From NCBI GenBank assembly GCA_049670505.1, contig JBATTK010000050.1, positions 1-64,000 on the forward strand: a DNA stretch of 64,000 bases, written 5' to 3'. This document shows positions 48,254-56,925 of this stretch, in pieces; within the stretch, counting starts at the first letter, position 1, and every line of letters starts with the position of its first letter. The DNA is from JBATTK01 sp049670505. Lineage in GTDB: Bacteria; Bacteroidota; Bacteroidia; Flavobacteriales; Flavobacteriaceae. Made by a program: the position numbers and the translations under genes. The notes below the pieces were generated by a model that saw nothing but the letters and a program-made list of their open reading frames with translations, was not told the DNA's origin and ran no database searches.

Positions 48254-48610
48254 ATGCGAAATAAGGATAGTTTTTATCTTGATAAACAAGAACCCATGAA
48301 AAGCTGTCTATTGGCCATGCGAAAGATTATTCTTAACCATGATCAGGATATTACGGAGACACAGAAATATGGGATGCCCTGCTTTTGCTATAAAGGAAAA
48401 GCATTCTGTTACTTATGGGTAGATAAAAAAAGTAATGAACCCTATTTTCTTATGGTCGAAGGAGAACATCTTCACCATCCTGAATTGGAAACGGGTACGC
48501 GATCAAGAATGAAAATTTTAAGGGTAGATGCCAACAAGGATTTGCCGATCACCACAATCATTTTGATTATGAACGAGGCATTGGACTTATTCAAAAATGG
48601 AACTATATAA
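48254..48610 (+). CDS. DUF1801 domain protein (YdhG-like)
   Basis: 118 residues. Seen: ITETQKYGMPCFCYKGKAFCYLWVDKK, the conserved KYGxPxF-Y-KGK signature of DUF1801 (split here: KYGMPCF, YKGKAFCYL), and a C-terminal helix. These small alpha/beta cytoplasmic proteins lack a settled function; in Bacteroidota they recur beside ArsR/SRPBCC and GyrI-like genes, as here. The start could also be the ATG at 48296. Confidence 0.75.
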   Translation: MRNKDSFYLDKQEPMKSCLLAMRKIILNHDQDITETQKYGMPCFCYKGKAFCYLWVDKKSNEPYFLMVEGEHLHHPELETGTRSRMKILRVDANKDLPITTIILIMNEALDLFKNGTI

Positions 48611-48712
48611 AAAACCAGTCAAAAATTTGATGATTAAAAGATTTTAATCCAACTGCACATTTTAATGAAAAATATCAAACCTGAATGACATAGGGCTGTC
48701 ACGCTTCCTTCT

Positions 48713-48720
48713 TAAATTTG
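48713..48720 (+). promoter_or_regulatory. Candidate -7 box of the GyrI-like gene
   Basis: TAAATTTG matches TAnnTTTG, 32 nt upstream of the ATG at 48753. Confidence 0.4.
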
Positions 48721-48752
48721 CTCTAAAGCAATAATCCTGGAAAATAAATCGT

Positions 48753-49388
48753 ATGAAACATGAATGGAGAAAAAAGGAAAAAGAGGTCTACTTGCCCAAA
48801 ACCAAACCAGAAACCGTTAACATTCCGGAATACCAGTTCCTTACCTTAAAAGGAGAAGGCAATCCCAATAGTAATTTCTTTGCTGAGTGCGTTGGTGTAC
48901 TTTATGCACTTTCCTATGCAATAAAAATGAGTCCAAAAAAAGGGATTGGGCCTAAGGGATATTACGATTACACGGTTTATCCGCTTGAAGGTGTTTGGGA
49001 CATTAATGAAAAAGCAAAGAAGACATATGATGGTGTCATCAACAAAGATGACTTGATGTTCACCTTAATGATCAGACAACCAGATTTTGTTGACGATCGG
49101 TATGTTGCTAAAATGACCGAACTAACAAAAATAAAGAAGCCACATCCATTATTGGAAAAAGTAAAATTTGAAAGAATAACGGATGGACATTGTGTTCAAA
49201 TGATGCATTTAGGGAGTTATGATAACGAAGCTGAAAGTTTTAAGTTGATGGAAGAGTTTGCAGCTGCCCAAAATCTTTTTAGAACATCAAAAGTGCATAG
49301 AGAAATCTATGTATCGGATTTTAGAAAAACAAAACCGGAAAAACTAAAAACAATATTGCGTTTTCAGGTAAAAAGTATGGATGTTTAG
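48753..49388 (+). CDS. GyrI-like small-molecule-binding domain protein
   Basis: 211 residues. Stand-alone GyrI-like/SOUL-fold protein: VNIPEYQFLTLKGEGNP at the N-terminus, YALSYAIKMSPKKG, YDYTVYPLEGVWD, DLMFTLMIRQPDFV and GHCVQMMHLGSYDNEA are the standard strands of this family. Members bind or hydrolyse hydrophobic toxic compounds or inhibit gyrase. No DNA-binding domain is attached. Cytoplasmic; probably a detoxification or resistance accessory gene. Confidence 0.85.
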   Translation: MKHEWRKKEKEVYLPKTKPETVNIPEYQFLTLKGEGNPNSNFFAECVGVLYALSYAIKMSPKKGIGPKGYYDYTVYPLEGVWDINEKAKKTYDGVINKDDLMFTLMIRQPDFVDDRYVAKMTELTKIKKPHPLLEKVKFERITDGHCVQMMHLGSYDNEAESFKLMEEFAAAQNLFRTSKVHREIYVSDFRKTKPEKLKTILRFQVKSMDV

Positions 49389-49505
49389 ATGTTCATCTAC
49401 CACAAGCATAAGGTAGGAAGTAAAGGAACCCATTAGCGGTATTTGGGGTTAAACTGTTACATACCCCTAGTTCATTCGTCTACTCTGTGAACACAACTAC
49501 ACAGA

Positions 49506-50630
49506 ATGAATGAAAAAGTAATTAAAGGTCTTAGTCTTACCCTAGTGTCATTTCTTTTTTTGACAAGCGGCCTTCTCCTGGCCCAATCCCATAAAGAAAA
49601 AGTTTTAAAATATCTTCAAAAAGAAATGAAGGAGCAAAAAATCCCAGGTTTGCAGGTGGCAGTGGTTAGAAATAATGAAACCATATTGTCCGAAGCTTTG
49701 GGATTGGCGAACGTTCCATTTTCCGTGGAAGTCACTAAAAATACCATCTTTTCAATTAATTCGATTGCCAAGGCCTTTACTGCCACGGCCATTATGCAAT
49801 TGGTGGAAAACGACACCCTTCAAATCTCGGCACCTATTTCGAACTATTTGGAAGAATTGCCCCAAAACTGGGGGCAGCTTACCATACAGCAGTTATTGAG
49901 CCATACTTCCGGACTTCCGGATATTGAAGATCCCATTACAGGAGGTCTGATCGGTGGAAAAGGACAGGATTCCGCCTGGGCCAAGGTAAAAAAAATGCCT
50001 TTGCAGTTTAATGCGGGTGAAGCTTTTAACTATAACGCCACGAACTATTTATTACTACAAAAGCTTGTTGAGAAATTCAGCAAAAACTCTTTTGAGGAAA
50101 TCATCCAAAAAAAACAATTTGACGTTGCGGGAATGAACAAAACCATGTTTGGCAATTCATTCGACGTAATGAAAAATAAAAGCCCCACCTATAGTTATTA
50201 TTATCAGGATAAAGTTACCGGGGAATATAGCAAAGGTAATCAGTTACTGGAATTGAACGAAGAGTTTCCAACAATGCTAAGAGCCGATGCCGGTGCCTTC
50301 GCCACTGCAGAAGATATGGCCAAATGGATCGTGGCTTTGCAAACAGGTAGGTTCTTAAAAGAGAAGAAACATATAACTAGCATGTGGACACCCGTAAAAT
50401 TGAACAACGGTACGTATGATGGTTTTGGGGGAATCTTGAACGCCTATGCACTAGGTTGGCCGGTAATAGATCGAAAAAGCCATCCGGCGGTAGCGTTGAT
50501 CGGAGGTGGCCGTGCTTCATTTTTTATTTACCCAAAAGATGATTTGGCCATTGTTTTGTTTACGAATCTGTCCGGTAGTTCGCCTCACGAAATCATAGAT
50601 AAGCTTTCTAAATTCTATTTATCGAACTAA
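49506..50630 (+). CDS. Exported beta-lactamase-fold serine hydrolase
   Basis: 374 residues with a signal peptide (TLVSFLFLTSGLLLAQ). Class C beta-lactamase/PBP-like fold: SIAK in FSINSIAKAFTATAIMQL gives the SxxK serine and lysine (about S82, K85), YNATNYLLL gives the YxN motif, QLLSHTSGLPDIED is the conserved second strand, and GGGRASFF stands at the KTG position. Such proteins include esterases, D-aminopeptidases and muropeptide hydrolases; true beta-lactam resistance cannot be inferred. Confidence 0.88.
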   Translation: MNEKVIKGLSLTLVSFLFLTSGLLLAQSHKEKVLKYLQKEMKEQKIPGLQVAVVRNNETILSEALGLANVPFSVEVTKNTIFSINSIAKAFTATAIMQLVENDTLQISAPISNYLEELPQNWGQLTIQQLLSHTSGLPDIEDPITGGLIGGKGQDSAWAKVKKMPLQFNAGEAFNYNATNYLLLQKLVEKFSKNSFEEIIQKKQFDVAGMNKTMFGNSFDVMKNKSPTYSYYYQDKVTGEYSKGNQLLELNEEFPTMLRADAGAFATAEDMAKWIVALQTGRFLKEKKHITSMWTPVKLNNGTYDGFGGILNAYALGWPVIDRKSHPAVALIGGGRASFFIYPKDDLAIVLFTNLSGSSPHEIIDKLSKFYLSN

Positions 50631-50842
50631 ATTATGGACATCACCTGGCCCCTGGGCCGGAATATCAACTTTTTTAGTAGAGCAATTGGGATAGTCCACA
50701 AAGATTCTTTTTAATAAAAGCGGGGTTAAAGTACCTCCAAATGCTATCTTTTCCATATGGACCATCAATTCCTTCAAAAAAAATGCAATGGTTTTAAAAA
50801 GTTTCGTCTTTATAAATGAAGACCTATTTAAAAAGGTTTTAA

Positions 50843-51382
50843 ATGACCTCGGAAACCGAAAACAATAAAAAACTGGTAGATTTTTTTGGGAAAGAGTACC
50901 ATTCGCTCAAAGCTTATGTCAATTCAAAGATAAAAGATAGCGCGAATAGGGATGCCGAAGATATTATTCAGGACGTGGCATTAAAACTATTCTCCAGGAC
51001 AGACAGATATTCGCCTATCAACAACGTAGCGAGTTTTGTATATCATTCCGTTAAGAACAGAATTATTGATGTTATGAGGGCCAATAAATCATTGGATAGC
51101 AGAGAAAACGAAAATGAAACCAAATTGATCGAATTCACGGAAACATTATATGATACATCGGACAACTCCTATTCGGAGCGGATGAAGGATGAATTAAAGA
51201 AAACCATCTTGAACCTAAAACCTGATTACCGTGACATTATCATTGCAATAGATTTCGAAGGGTATACCTATAAGGAAATCAGTCTAGAAACGGGGATACC
51301 GGAAGGAACATTAATGTCTAGACGTCATAGGGCTATTTCATTGCTATACAAAAAGTTAGAAACAAAAAAAAAGATAAACTAA
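50843..51382 (+). CDS. ECF-type RNA polymerase sigma factor
   Basis: 179 residues. Region 2: NRDAEDIIQDVALKLF and FVYHSVKNRIIDVMR; region 4: YRDIIIAIDFEGYTYKEISLETGIPEGTLMSRRHRAISLLY (two segments), a typical helix-turn-helix. No anti-sigma gene follows in the usual form; instead a small membrane protein starts 11 nt later and could play that part. It is likely autoregulated, but I could not identify its own -35/-10 elements. Confidence 0.9.
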   Translation: MTSETENNKKLVDFFGKEYHSLKAYVNSKIKDSANRDAEDIIQDVALKLFSRTDRYSPINNVASFVYHSVKNRIIDVMRANKSLDSRENENETKLIEFTETLYDTSDNSYSERMKDELKKTILNLKPDYRDIIIAIDFEGYTYKEISLETGIPEGTLMSRRHRAISLLYKKLETKKKIN

Positions 51383-51393
51383 AACAAATAAAA

Positions 51394-51801
51394 ATGACAA
51401 ATTTCTTGAAACATAAAATAAGAAGTAAATCTCTTGGGGAAATTATAGGATGGATTATTTTGGGGGTAATTGCGGTGGTAGGACTGGCCATATTGTTCGG
51501 TTTTGTTATCATGTGGTTGTGGAACTGGCTAATGCCGGAAATATTCGGATTAACAACGCTCACCTATTGGCAGGCAGTTGGCGTACTTATATTATCCAAA
51601 ATTCTTCTTGGAGGCTTTGGAGGTGGTGGCAAAAGCCATAAATCTTCCAAACACTCCAAATCTTCCTGTAAAAAAGAGACCTCAAGTGAATTTTCCAAAT
51701 GGAAGCATTACGATAAATTTTGGAAAGAGGAAGGAGATAATGCCTATAAGGCATATTTAGAACGCCAAGGTAAAGCTTACAATAATGAAGCTGGGGAATA
51801 A
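51394..51801 (+). CDS. Small membrane protein in the sigma-factor operon
   Basis: 135 residues: two hydrophobic helices (about 15-40 and 50-70), then GGFGGGG, a lysine/serine-rich stretch (KSHKSSKHSKSSCKKE) and a charged C-terminal tail. No catalytic motif and no recognised family. Placed 11 nt after the sigma-factor gene, it may regulate it or be its target; this is inference from position. Confidence 0.75.
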   Translation: MTNFLKHKIRSKSLGEIIGWIILGVIAVVGLAILFGFVIMWLWNWLMPEIFGLTTLTYWQAVGVLILSKILLGGFGGGGKSHKSSKHSKSSCKKETSSEFSKWKHYDKFWKEEGDNAYKAYLERQGKAYNNEAGE

Positions 51802-51853
51802 ATGAATTTTAGTTTAAGACCCACATTTGATCAAAACTATAGATAAGGTATAT

Positions 51854-52072
51854 ATGAAGTTATTAATATTCCGAACCGATATTAAAACAAAGAAAAAGGT
51901 TAAGACCATAAAACCTCTTTTTAACAATCTTTCTACTATAACCGATTGGTCCATTGACCTGGAAGATATAGATAATGTTTTAAGGATTGAAACGGCCGAA
52001 GATTTAAACGAAAGGGAGATCATTCATTTATTAAGCACATACGGCTTTCAGTGTGAAGCCTTAACGGATTAA
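51854..52072 (+). CDS. Small HMA-like (ferredoxin-fold) protein without CxxC
   Basis: 72 residues from the ATG at 51854 (MKLLIFRTDI). The pattern LLIFRTDI-helix-WSIDLEDIDNVLRI-helix-GFQCEAL is the beta-alpha-beta-beta-alpha-beta order of heavy-metal-associated domains, but the metal-binding CxxC is absent and only one cysteine occurs near the end. Bacteroidota carry many such small proteins of unknown role. It probably belongs to the sigma-factor operon, 52 nt downstream of the membrane protein. Confidence 0.65.
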   Translation: MKLLIFRTDIKTKKKVKTIKPLFNNLSTITDWSIDLEDIDNVLRIETAEDLNEREIIHLLSTYGFQCEALTD

Positions 52073-52179
52073 CATTTGATACAGCATGACCTAAACGGCA
52101 TAAAAAACCAAGTTTGGCGCAAGCATAGGCCTCTAATTATAAAAAGATAAAAATTAATCAAAACCTATAGCTAATTTTC

Positions 52180-52187
52180 TATTTTTA
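52180..52187 (+). promoter_or_regulatory. Possible -7 box upstream of the structured element
   Basis: TATTTTTA, one mismatch to TAnnTTTG, about 60 nt before the stem-loop element at 52248. Confidence 0.25.
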
Positions 52188-52247
52188 CAACCTGTATATA
52201 AGTTTTAACATAGGATTCAGGTCTTTCCAAAAGACACACACTTCAGT

Positions 52248-52308
52248 AGAGTAGACATCATATTGGATTATCCCCAATATAGTGTCACAGGATAATTATG
52301 TCTACTCT
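52248..52308 (+). other. Structured 61-nt element with an 11-bp closing stem
   Basis: AGAGTAGACAT (52248-52258) pairs perfectly with ATGTCTACTCT (52298-52308). Inside, ATATTGG (52260-52266) pairs with CCAATAT (52274-52280), and the 7-nt loop between them, ATTATCC (52267-52273), is complementary to GGATAAT (52290-52296), so a pseudoknot or an alternative fold is possible. The right arm runs into TTTTC. The rest of the 358-nt gap 52073-52430 shows no gene. Confidence 0.6.
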
Positions 52309-52430
52309 TTTCTTTATCACAACATTTTTTTCAAACAGCATAAAAGCGATTGAACTACAAAGCAATCCCTTTCATGTATTCCGGCCCTCTAGTGTTAATG
52401 CGCTCCAGGGAAGGTTAAAACTAAAACAGG

Positions 52431-53252
52431 ATGAATAAAAAACAATTAATAAGTAGCCATATAGAAGACTTTTATAATAAAGCTTCGGAAGAAAATAGGC
52501 TAAATAGAGGAATGGGGATTTTCGAATTCGAAAGAATTAAACTGTTGATCGAAAAACATATTACTTCTTCACCGGCCAAAATAATAGACGTAGGAGGAGG
52601 AACCGGTAAGTATGCCGAATGGCTTGCTAAAAACGGACATAGTGTTTTTTTGGTCGAACCAATTCTTAAGCACATTCAACTAGCTCAAAAAAGAGCCGCT
52701 AAATTAAGGAATAGGTTTACCGTTCATTGGGGAGAAGCAAGAAAACTCGACTTTCCGAATAATTTTGCCGATATCATCATTTTACATGGGCCACTTTACC
52801 ATCTTCAAAAAAAAGAAGATAGGGAAAAAGCCATTTGCGAAGCAAAACGGGTTTTACGGAATGATGGTATTCTTTTGGGTTTTTCCATCAATTACACGGC
52901 ATCTACCTTAGTGGGCCTATTGCAAGGGTTGATCCATAAAAACTCCTTCTTTGAAATGTGCAAGGAGGAACTGACCACAGGAATCCATAATCCGCCATAT
53001 GATTTCCCTTGGCTTTTAGCAGAGGCATATTATCATAGGCCGGAGGAACTAAAAGAAGAATTTAAAAAACAAGAATTGATACATTTGAATACATATGCCA
53101 TTGAAGGTATAGCATGGTTGGATAAAGATTATTTTGCCAGTATGTCCAATGAAAAAAAGAAAAACACTTTGATGGAACTCGTTCGGATTACTGAAAATGA
53201 CACCAATCTCCTATCATTCAGCCCACATATGATGATTGCGGCAAGAAAATAA
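52431..53252 (+). CDS. Class I SAM-dependent methyltransferase
   Basis: 273 residues. Motif I IIDVGGGTGKYAEWLAKNG (SAM-binding, about 42-60), the acidic residue ending strand 2 in VFLVEP, motif IV DIIILHGPLYHLQ and the later LLGFSINY. It belongs to the broad methyltransferase-11/25 group acting on small molecules; the substrate is unknown. Ends before a strong terminator at 53283. Confidence 0.88.
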   Translation: MNKKQLISSHIEDFYNKASEENRLNRGMGIFEFERIKLLIEKHITSSPAKIIDVGGGTGKYAEWLAKNGHSVFLVEPILKHIQLAQKRAAKLRNRFTVHWGEARKLDFPNNFADIIILHGPLYHLQKKEDREKAICEAKRVLRNDGILLGFSINYTASTLVGLLQGLIHKNSFFEMCKEELTTGIHNPPYDFPWLLAEAYYHRPEELKEEFKKQELIHLNTYAIEGIAWLDKDYFASMSNEKKKNTLMELVRITENDTNLLSFSPHMMIAARK

Positions 53253-53282
53253 AAAACAGGCAACATTGTATAAAAACAATGG

Positions 53283-53310
53283 CGGTCCGGGTGAATACCC
53301 GGACCGTTTT
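53283..53310 (+). terminator. Terminator after the methyltransferase gene
   Basis: Perfect 10-bp stem CGGTCCGGGT/ACCCGGACCG with loop GAAT, followed by TTTT. The remaining gap to 53556 contains no gene that I can support. Confidence 0.85.
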
Positions 53311-53556
53311 GTATTACTCCCATAAATTGCACAAGGAAAAGCAATACTTTTTTAATTTCAAACTGCCCTTGTTCCCAACAGCGATGGCATATGAAAGGAA
53401 ATCCCGGAATCAAATAAAATATCTTATGGAGAGGATGAAAAAGATATTAAGTTTACACTTTTTATTATCTTTCGTATATCGGAAAACTTAGCATCCCAAG
53501 GACGCTATTTATCATAAACAAATCTTTTTGGGATGACCTAAAAAGCGAAATGGAAA

Positions 53557-54342
53557 ATGATACAAAATGAATTTGCACAGCAGGCAAAGAGAGTTTTAGA
53601 AAGGGACAAAGACGTTATCGGATTGGCCGTCGGTGGGTCTTGGTTGACGCAGGAACTAGACGAATTTTCAGATCTTGACCTAATTCTGGTAACAAAAAAC
53701 AAAATTTCCGATGACAAGGGTAAAATGATCGGATTTGCAAAACGTCTTGGCGATTTCCTATCAGGTTTTACAGGGGAACACGTTGGGGAACCAAGAGTTT
53801 TAATCTGTCTTTACGATAATCCTCTTCTTCATGTGGATATTAAGTTTCTAACGTCCGAAGAATTTCAATCGCGAGTAGAAACTCCGGCCATATTGCTGGA
53901 CAACAATGGACAACTGCAACAAATACTGGATAATTCTACAGAAAAGTTTCCATTTCCTGATTATCAATGGATCGAAGACCGATTTTGGACCTGGACCCAT
54001 TACGCGCTGCTCAAAATTGGACGTGGCGAGTATTTGGAAGCGTATGATTTTTTCGGTTTTTTAAGAATGGTGGTGTTTGGGCCCTTGTTACATATAAAGA
54101 ATGGAAATCTGCCTCGTGGTGTTAGAAAGGTAGAAACCGAACTGGGAGCAAAAGATTTGAACGACTTAAAAGCAACAATGCCCAACTATGAAAGGCAATC
54201 CCTATTGGATAGCCTCAAAAGTTCAGTGGCACTTTATAACGATTTAAGAAATTCACTTTTTAAAAAAAATATACACCTGCAACGAGAAAGCGAACAAAAA
54301 GTAATGGCCTATTTTGATTACATTGAAAAACAAAAGAAATAA
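53557..54342 (+). CDS. Nucleotidyltransferase-fold protein (aminoglycoside adenylyltransferase-like)
   Basis: 261 residues. N-terminal pol-beta-type nucleotidyltransferase core: GLAVGGSWLTQELDEFSDLDLILV with the GGS and DxD motifs (about 21-44, shown as VGGSWL and SDLDL), and a third acidic residue in LLHVDIKFL. The C-terminal half is helical (YQWIEDRFWTWTHYALLKIGRGEY in parts). This is the layout of antibiotic nucleotidyltransferases and of MNT-type toxin-antitoxin partners. No HEPN partner is adjacent, so a small-molecule-modifying enzyme is more likely. Confidence 0.8.
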   Translation: MIQNEFAQQAKRVLERDKDVIGLAVGGSWLTQELDEFSDLDLILVTKNKISDDKGKMIGFAKRLGDFLSGFTGEHVGEPRVLICLYDNPLLHVDIKFLTSEEFQSRVETPAILLDNNGQLQQILDNSTEKFPFPDYQWIEDRFWTWTHYALLKIGRGEYLEAYDFFGFLRMVVFGPLLHIKNGNLPRGVRKVETELGAKDLNDLKATMPNYERQSLLDSLKSSVALYNDLRNSLFKKNIHLQRESEQKVMAYFDYIEKQKK

Positions 54343-54502
54343 CCCGTGTTGGCCAAACACCTATGATGAACACCGTATGAAAACAATGTCCGGAAGCCAA
54401 AAACACAATGGGAAGTATGGTACATCAAAAATATCCATCTACCGATACTGCAACTGAAAAGTCAACTTACAAGCTAGTAAACCAATAAATTTAGCCGGAA
54501 AA

Positions 54503-54549
54503 TTTGCGTAACCGAATGATTACATTTATATTTGTAACCAATCAGTTAC
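54503..54549 (+). promoter_or_regulatory. Promoter and two operator-like palindromes of the arsR-SRPBCC operon
   Basis: A -33 TTTG (54503-54506), 20-nt spacer and -7 TATATTTG (54527-54534). Two 16-nt inverted sequences flank the -7 box: GTAACCGAATGATTAC (54508-54523) and GTAACCAATCAGTTAC (54534-54549), 26 bp apart, each with GTAAC/GTTAC-like arms. The second overlaps the transcript start, the natural place for an ArsR repressor. Confidence 0.6.
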
Positions 54550-54557
54550 ATAATAAG

Positions 54558-54887
54558 ATGAGAAGAGATGTTTTCCAAGCGATTGCCGACCCCGTGAGAA
54601 GGGACATTATAGCATTACTGGCAAAGGAAACATTGACCGTGAATACAGTAGCCGAAAAATTCGATGTTAGTCGCCCTGCAATTTCAAAACATCTAAAAAT
54701 CTTAAACGAATGCGGAATAATAAGCATTACCAAACAGGGAAGGGAACGCTTTTGTCAAATCCGGCCCAAAAACCTTATTCCGGCTTTCCTATGGATGGAA
54801 CAGTACCGAACCTTGTGGGAGGAAAAACTGGATTCCTTTGAAAGTTATTTGATCGAATTACAAACTAAAAATAAAAAAGATGAGTAA
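54558..54887 (+). CDS. ArsR family transcriptional repressor
   Basis: 109 residues from the ATG at 54558, chosen because the next upstream ATG lies inside the promoter. Winged helix: MRRDVFQAIADPVRRDIIALL, TVNTVAEKFDVSRPAISKHLKIL (recognition helix), CGIISITKQGRERFCQIRP (wing). There are no metal-binding cysteines, so it is of the non-metal type that is regularly paired with an SRPBCC protein. The next gene overlaps its 3' end by 8 nt. Confidence 0.92.
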   Translation: MRRDVFQAIADPVRRDIIALLAKETLTVNTVAEKFDVSRPAISKHLKILNECGIISITKQGRERFCQIRPKNLIPAFLWMEQYRTLWEEKLDSFESYLIELQTKNKKDE

Positions 54888-55344
54888 AATGAACGAAATG
54901 AACAATCGTACCTTAACGTTAAAAAGAACCTTCGATGCTCCGCTAAAATTGGTTTGGGAAGCTTGGACACGACCGGAACATATTGCCCTATGGTGGGGAC
55001 CAAAAGGAATGGATGTCAAAGTAATAGAGCACGACTTTAAAGTTGGTGGCAAATGGAAATATAGTATGACCATGCCCGACGGAAAAGAATTCATCACCGA
55101 AGGTATCTATTCCGTAATCGTTGCGCTAAAAAAAATATACTCGTCCGCGGACTTTAAACCCATGACCGAAGGTGTAGAAATACAAGCCTTGTTCGAGGAA
55201 AATGGGGATAAAACCAATTTTACCTTCAATGTTGTCCATGAAACGGAAGAATACTGTAAACAACAAGAGGAAATGGGCTTTTATAATGGTTGGGGCTCCG
55301 TTTTTGATGGACTGGAAACTCATTTAAACACGTTGGTAAAATAA
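54880..55344 (+). CDS. SRPBCC (AHSA1/Aha1 C-terminal-like) domain protein
   Basis: 154 residues. START-like hydrophobic-cavity fold: RTFDAPLKLVWEAWTRPEHIALWWGPKG at the start (given as RTFDAPLKLVWEAW and LWWGPKG), VGGKWKYSMTMPDGKEF, and NGWGSVFDGLETHL at the end. Members bind small hydrophobic ligands and may sense or sequester them. Translational overlap with arsR indicates one autoregulated operon. Confidence 0.9.
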   Translation: MSKMNEMNNRTLTLKRTFDAPLKLVWEAWTRPEHIALWWGPKGMDVKVIEHDFKVGGKWKYSMTMPDGKEFITEGIYSVIVALKKIYSSADFKPMTEGVEIQALFEENGDKTNFTFNVVHETEEYCKQQEEMGFYNGWGSVFDGLETHLNTLVK

Positions 55345-55488
55345 ACCGTTTTTACAAATAATAGGGATAGCCAGTAGGAAGTGTGAACTTGCCCTCTCCC
55401 TATCCCTTGATAAATACAAGAAATACGTAACTTTTGTTCCGATATATTTAGACACGACTGTTGAGAGCCATTAAAAAGCAAACTATAA

Positions 55489-56355
55489 ATGAAAGGTGAA
55501 ATTCCAATCGATTTTGAATATCAACAATATCTTCGTGAGGTTCTTCTGGAAAGCGAACCTAAATCATCCTTGTATATAGCAACGGAAAAAGACTTTTCCA
55601 TGAATAATGGAATTGAATTTCCCTATCGGAGTAATTTTTACGCTTTCGGTATATTACACCAAAGCAAGTGCGAACTTCAGGTTGGAATTAATACCTACGA
55701 ATTAAAGAAAAAATCATTGACCCTTGTAGGTCCCCGGATAGTTCGGAATTGGACTTTGAACAATTGGGATATGGAAAACACTACCGTTTTTTTTAAGGAG
55801 TCGCTTTTTCAAAAGCCGTTCTATAGGAATTTTCTTTTAGACTATGACTTTTTTAAGGTTGGCGCAAAACACGTAGTCAATTTATCGAATGAGGAATACA
55901 CCATATTAAATTCATTGATTAAAACACTTCAAGAATTTAAAAACAACGCAAACGTTTCGTCCGGTTTGCTTTTTTCAATATTAGAATATATAAATGTTAT
56001 CTATTCCAGTACCGGCGTAAATCATTCGTTATCACGGTATGAAGAAATTTCACAAAATTTCTGTGAACTTCTCTATAAAAATTACAGAAGTCAGAAAAAT
56101 GTGAAATTTTACTCGGAAAACCTGAACCTTACTTCTAAACACCTTTCGGAAGTACTTAAAAAAACTATTGGAAAAACCATCAAACAGTCCATAGAAGAAA
56201 TGACTATTCTTGAAAGCCAAAGCCTTCTAAAACAAACAGCTATGGACATCAAGGAAATTATGTACTGGTTAGGGTACGAAGACCCTTCATACTTCACCAA
56301 ATTTTTTAAGAACAAGGTAGGCCTTACACCTTCCGAGTACCGATCGAAGGTATAA
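55489..56355 (+). CDS. AraC family transcriptional regulator
   Basis: 288 residues. N-terminal cupin-like sensor domain (FYAFGILHQSKCELQVGIN) and C-terminal double helix-turn-helix: FYSENLNLTSKHLSEVLKKTIGKT and IKEIMYWLGYEDPSYFTKFFKNKVGLTPSEYR (shown in parts). It sits just upstream of the NTF2-like gene, which it may control. Confidence 0.9.
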   Translation: MKGEIPIDFEYQQYLREVLLESEPKSSLYIATEKDFSMNNGIEFPYRSNFYAFGILHQSKCELQVGINTYELKKKSLTLVGPRIVRNWTLNNWDMENTTVFFKESLFQKPFYRNFLLDYDFFKVGAKHVVNLSNEEYTILNSLIKTLQEFKNNANVSSGLLFSILEYINVIYSSTGVNHSLSRYEEISQNFCELLYKNYRSQKNVKFYSENLNLTSKHLSEVLKKTIGKTIKQSIEEMTILESQSLLKQTAMDIKEIMYWLGYEDPSYFTKFFKNKVGLTPSEYRSKV

Positions 56356-56458
56356 ATCCGTAAAAAGTACCATGTTTACCGAATTTTGAACTAACTACTA
56401 TACGGCTATTTTCAAGAGATTTGTACTATAAAATTTTACAATCTTAAAAACAGGTACG

Positions 56459-56857
56459 ATGAAAACAAAGCATTTAAGAGTAAACCAGTTATCTGCCCAT
56501 ACCTACCAAAAATACCTTTCTTATTTAGAGGCTATGGACAATAAAGATATAGAAACCTATGGAACGTTTCTGGCGGAAAATGTGGAAATGTGGTTGAATA
56601 ACCATCCCTTTGGCAAGGGAAAGGATGTAATTTTAAAAGGTCTTGAAGAATACTGGCAGAGTTTCGCTACTATAGAGCACGACTTGACAAACATTTATGG
56701 AACCGACAAAAACTTTGTCCTTGAAGCGCAAAACCACTATAAACGACACGATGGAGAGTTAGCAACGATCAAAGCCGTTGCCTTTACCGATATGGACGAC
56801 ATGGGAAAAGTAAGGTCCGTTAGACTTTATATGGATATGGCACCCGTATTCGAGTAA
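56459..56857 (+). CDS. NTF2-like/SnoaL fold protein
   Basis: 132 residues. A conical beta-sheet with N-terminal helices: YLSYLEAMDNKDIETYGTFLAENVEMWLNN (pattern of the SnoaL family, here 20-49), FGKGKDVILKGLEEYW, ending in VRSVRLYMDMAPVF. Members range from small-molecule isomerases to ligand-binding proteins; catalytic residues are not obvious. Ends at a strong terminator-like hairpin. Confidence 0.82.
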   Translation: MKTKHLRVNQLSAHTYQKYLSYLEAMDNKDIETYGTFLAENVEMWLNNHPFGKGKDVILKGLEEYWQSFATIEHDLTNIYGTDKNFVLEAQNHYKRHDGELATIKAVAFTDMDDMGKVRSVRLYMDMAPVFE

Positions 56858-56881
56858 AAAGGTCATACAACAACTGTAAAG

Positions 56882-56925
56882 GCAATAGCGGTTTGGGAAC
56901 AACCTTAAAATCGCTATTGCTTTTT
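56882..56925 (+). terminator. Terminator of the NTF2-like gene
   Basis: GCAATAGCGGTTT pairs with the segment ending CGCTATTGC (13 bp with one G-U), loop about 17 nt, followed by TTTTTATTTA. The 13-mer CAATAGCGGTTTG reappears inverted at 56982-56994. Confidence 0.75.

Noticed and set aside
49506..50630. Annotating the serine hydrolase as a beta-lactamase resistance gene
   Set aside because: SxxK and YxN are shared by esterases and peptidases of the same fold; the third motif is not a clear KTG.
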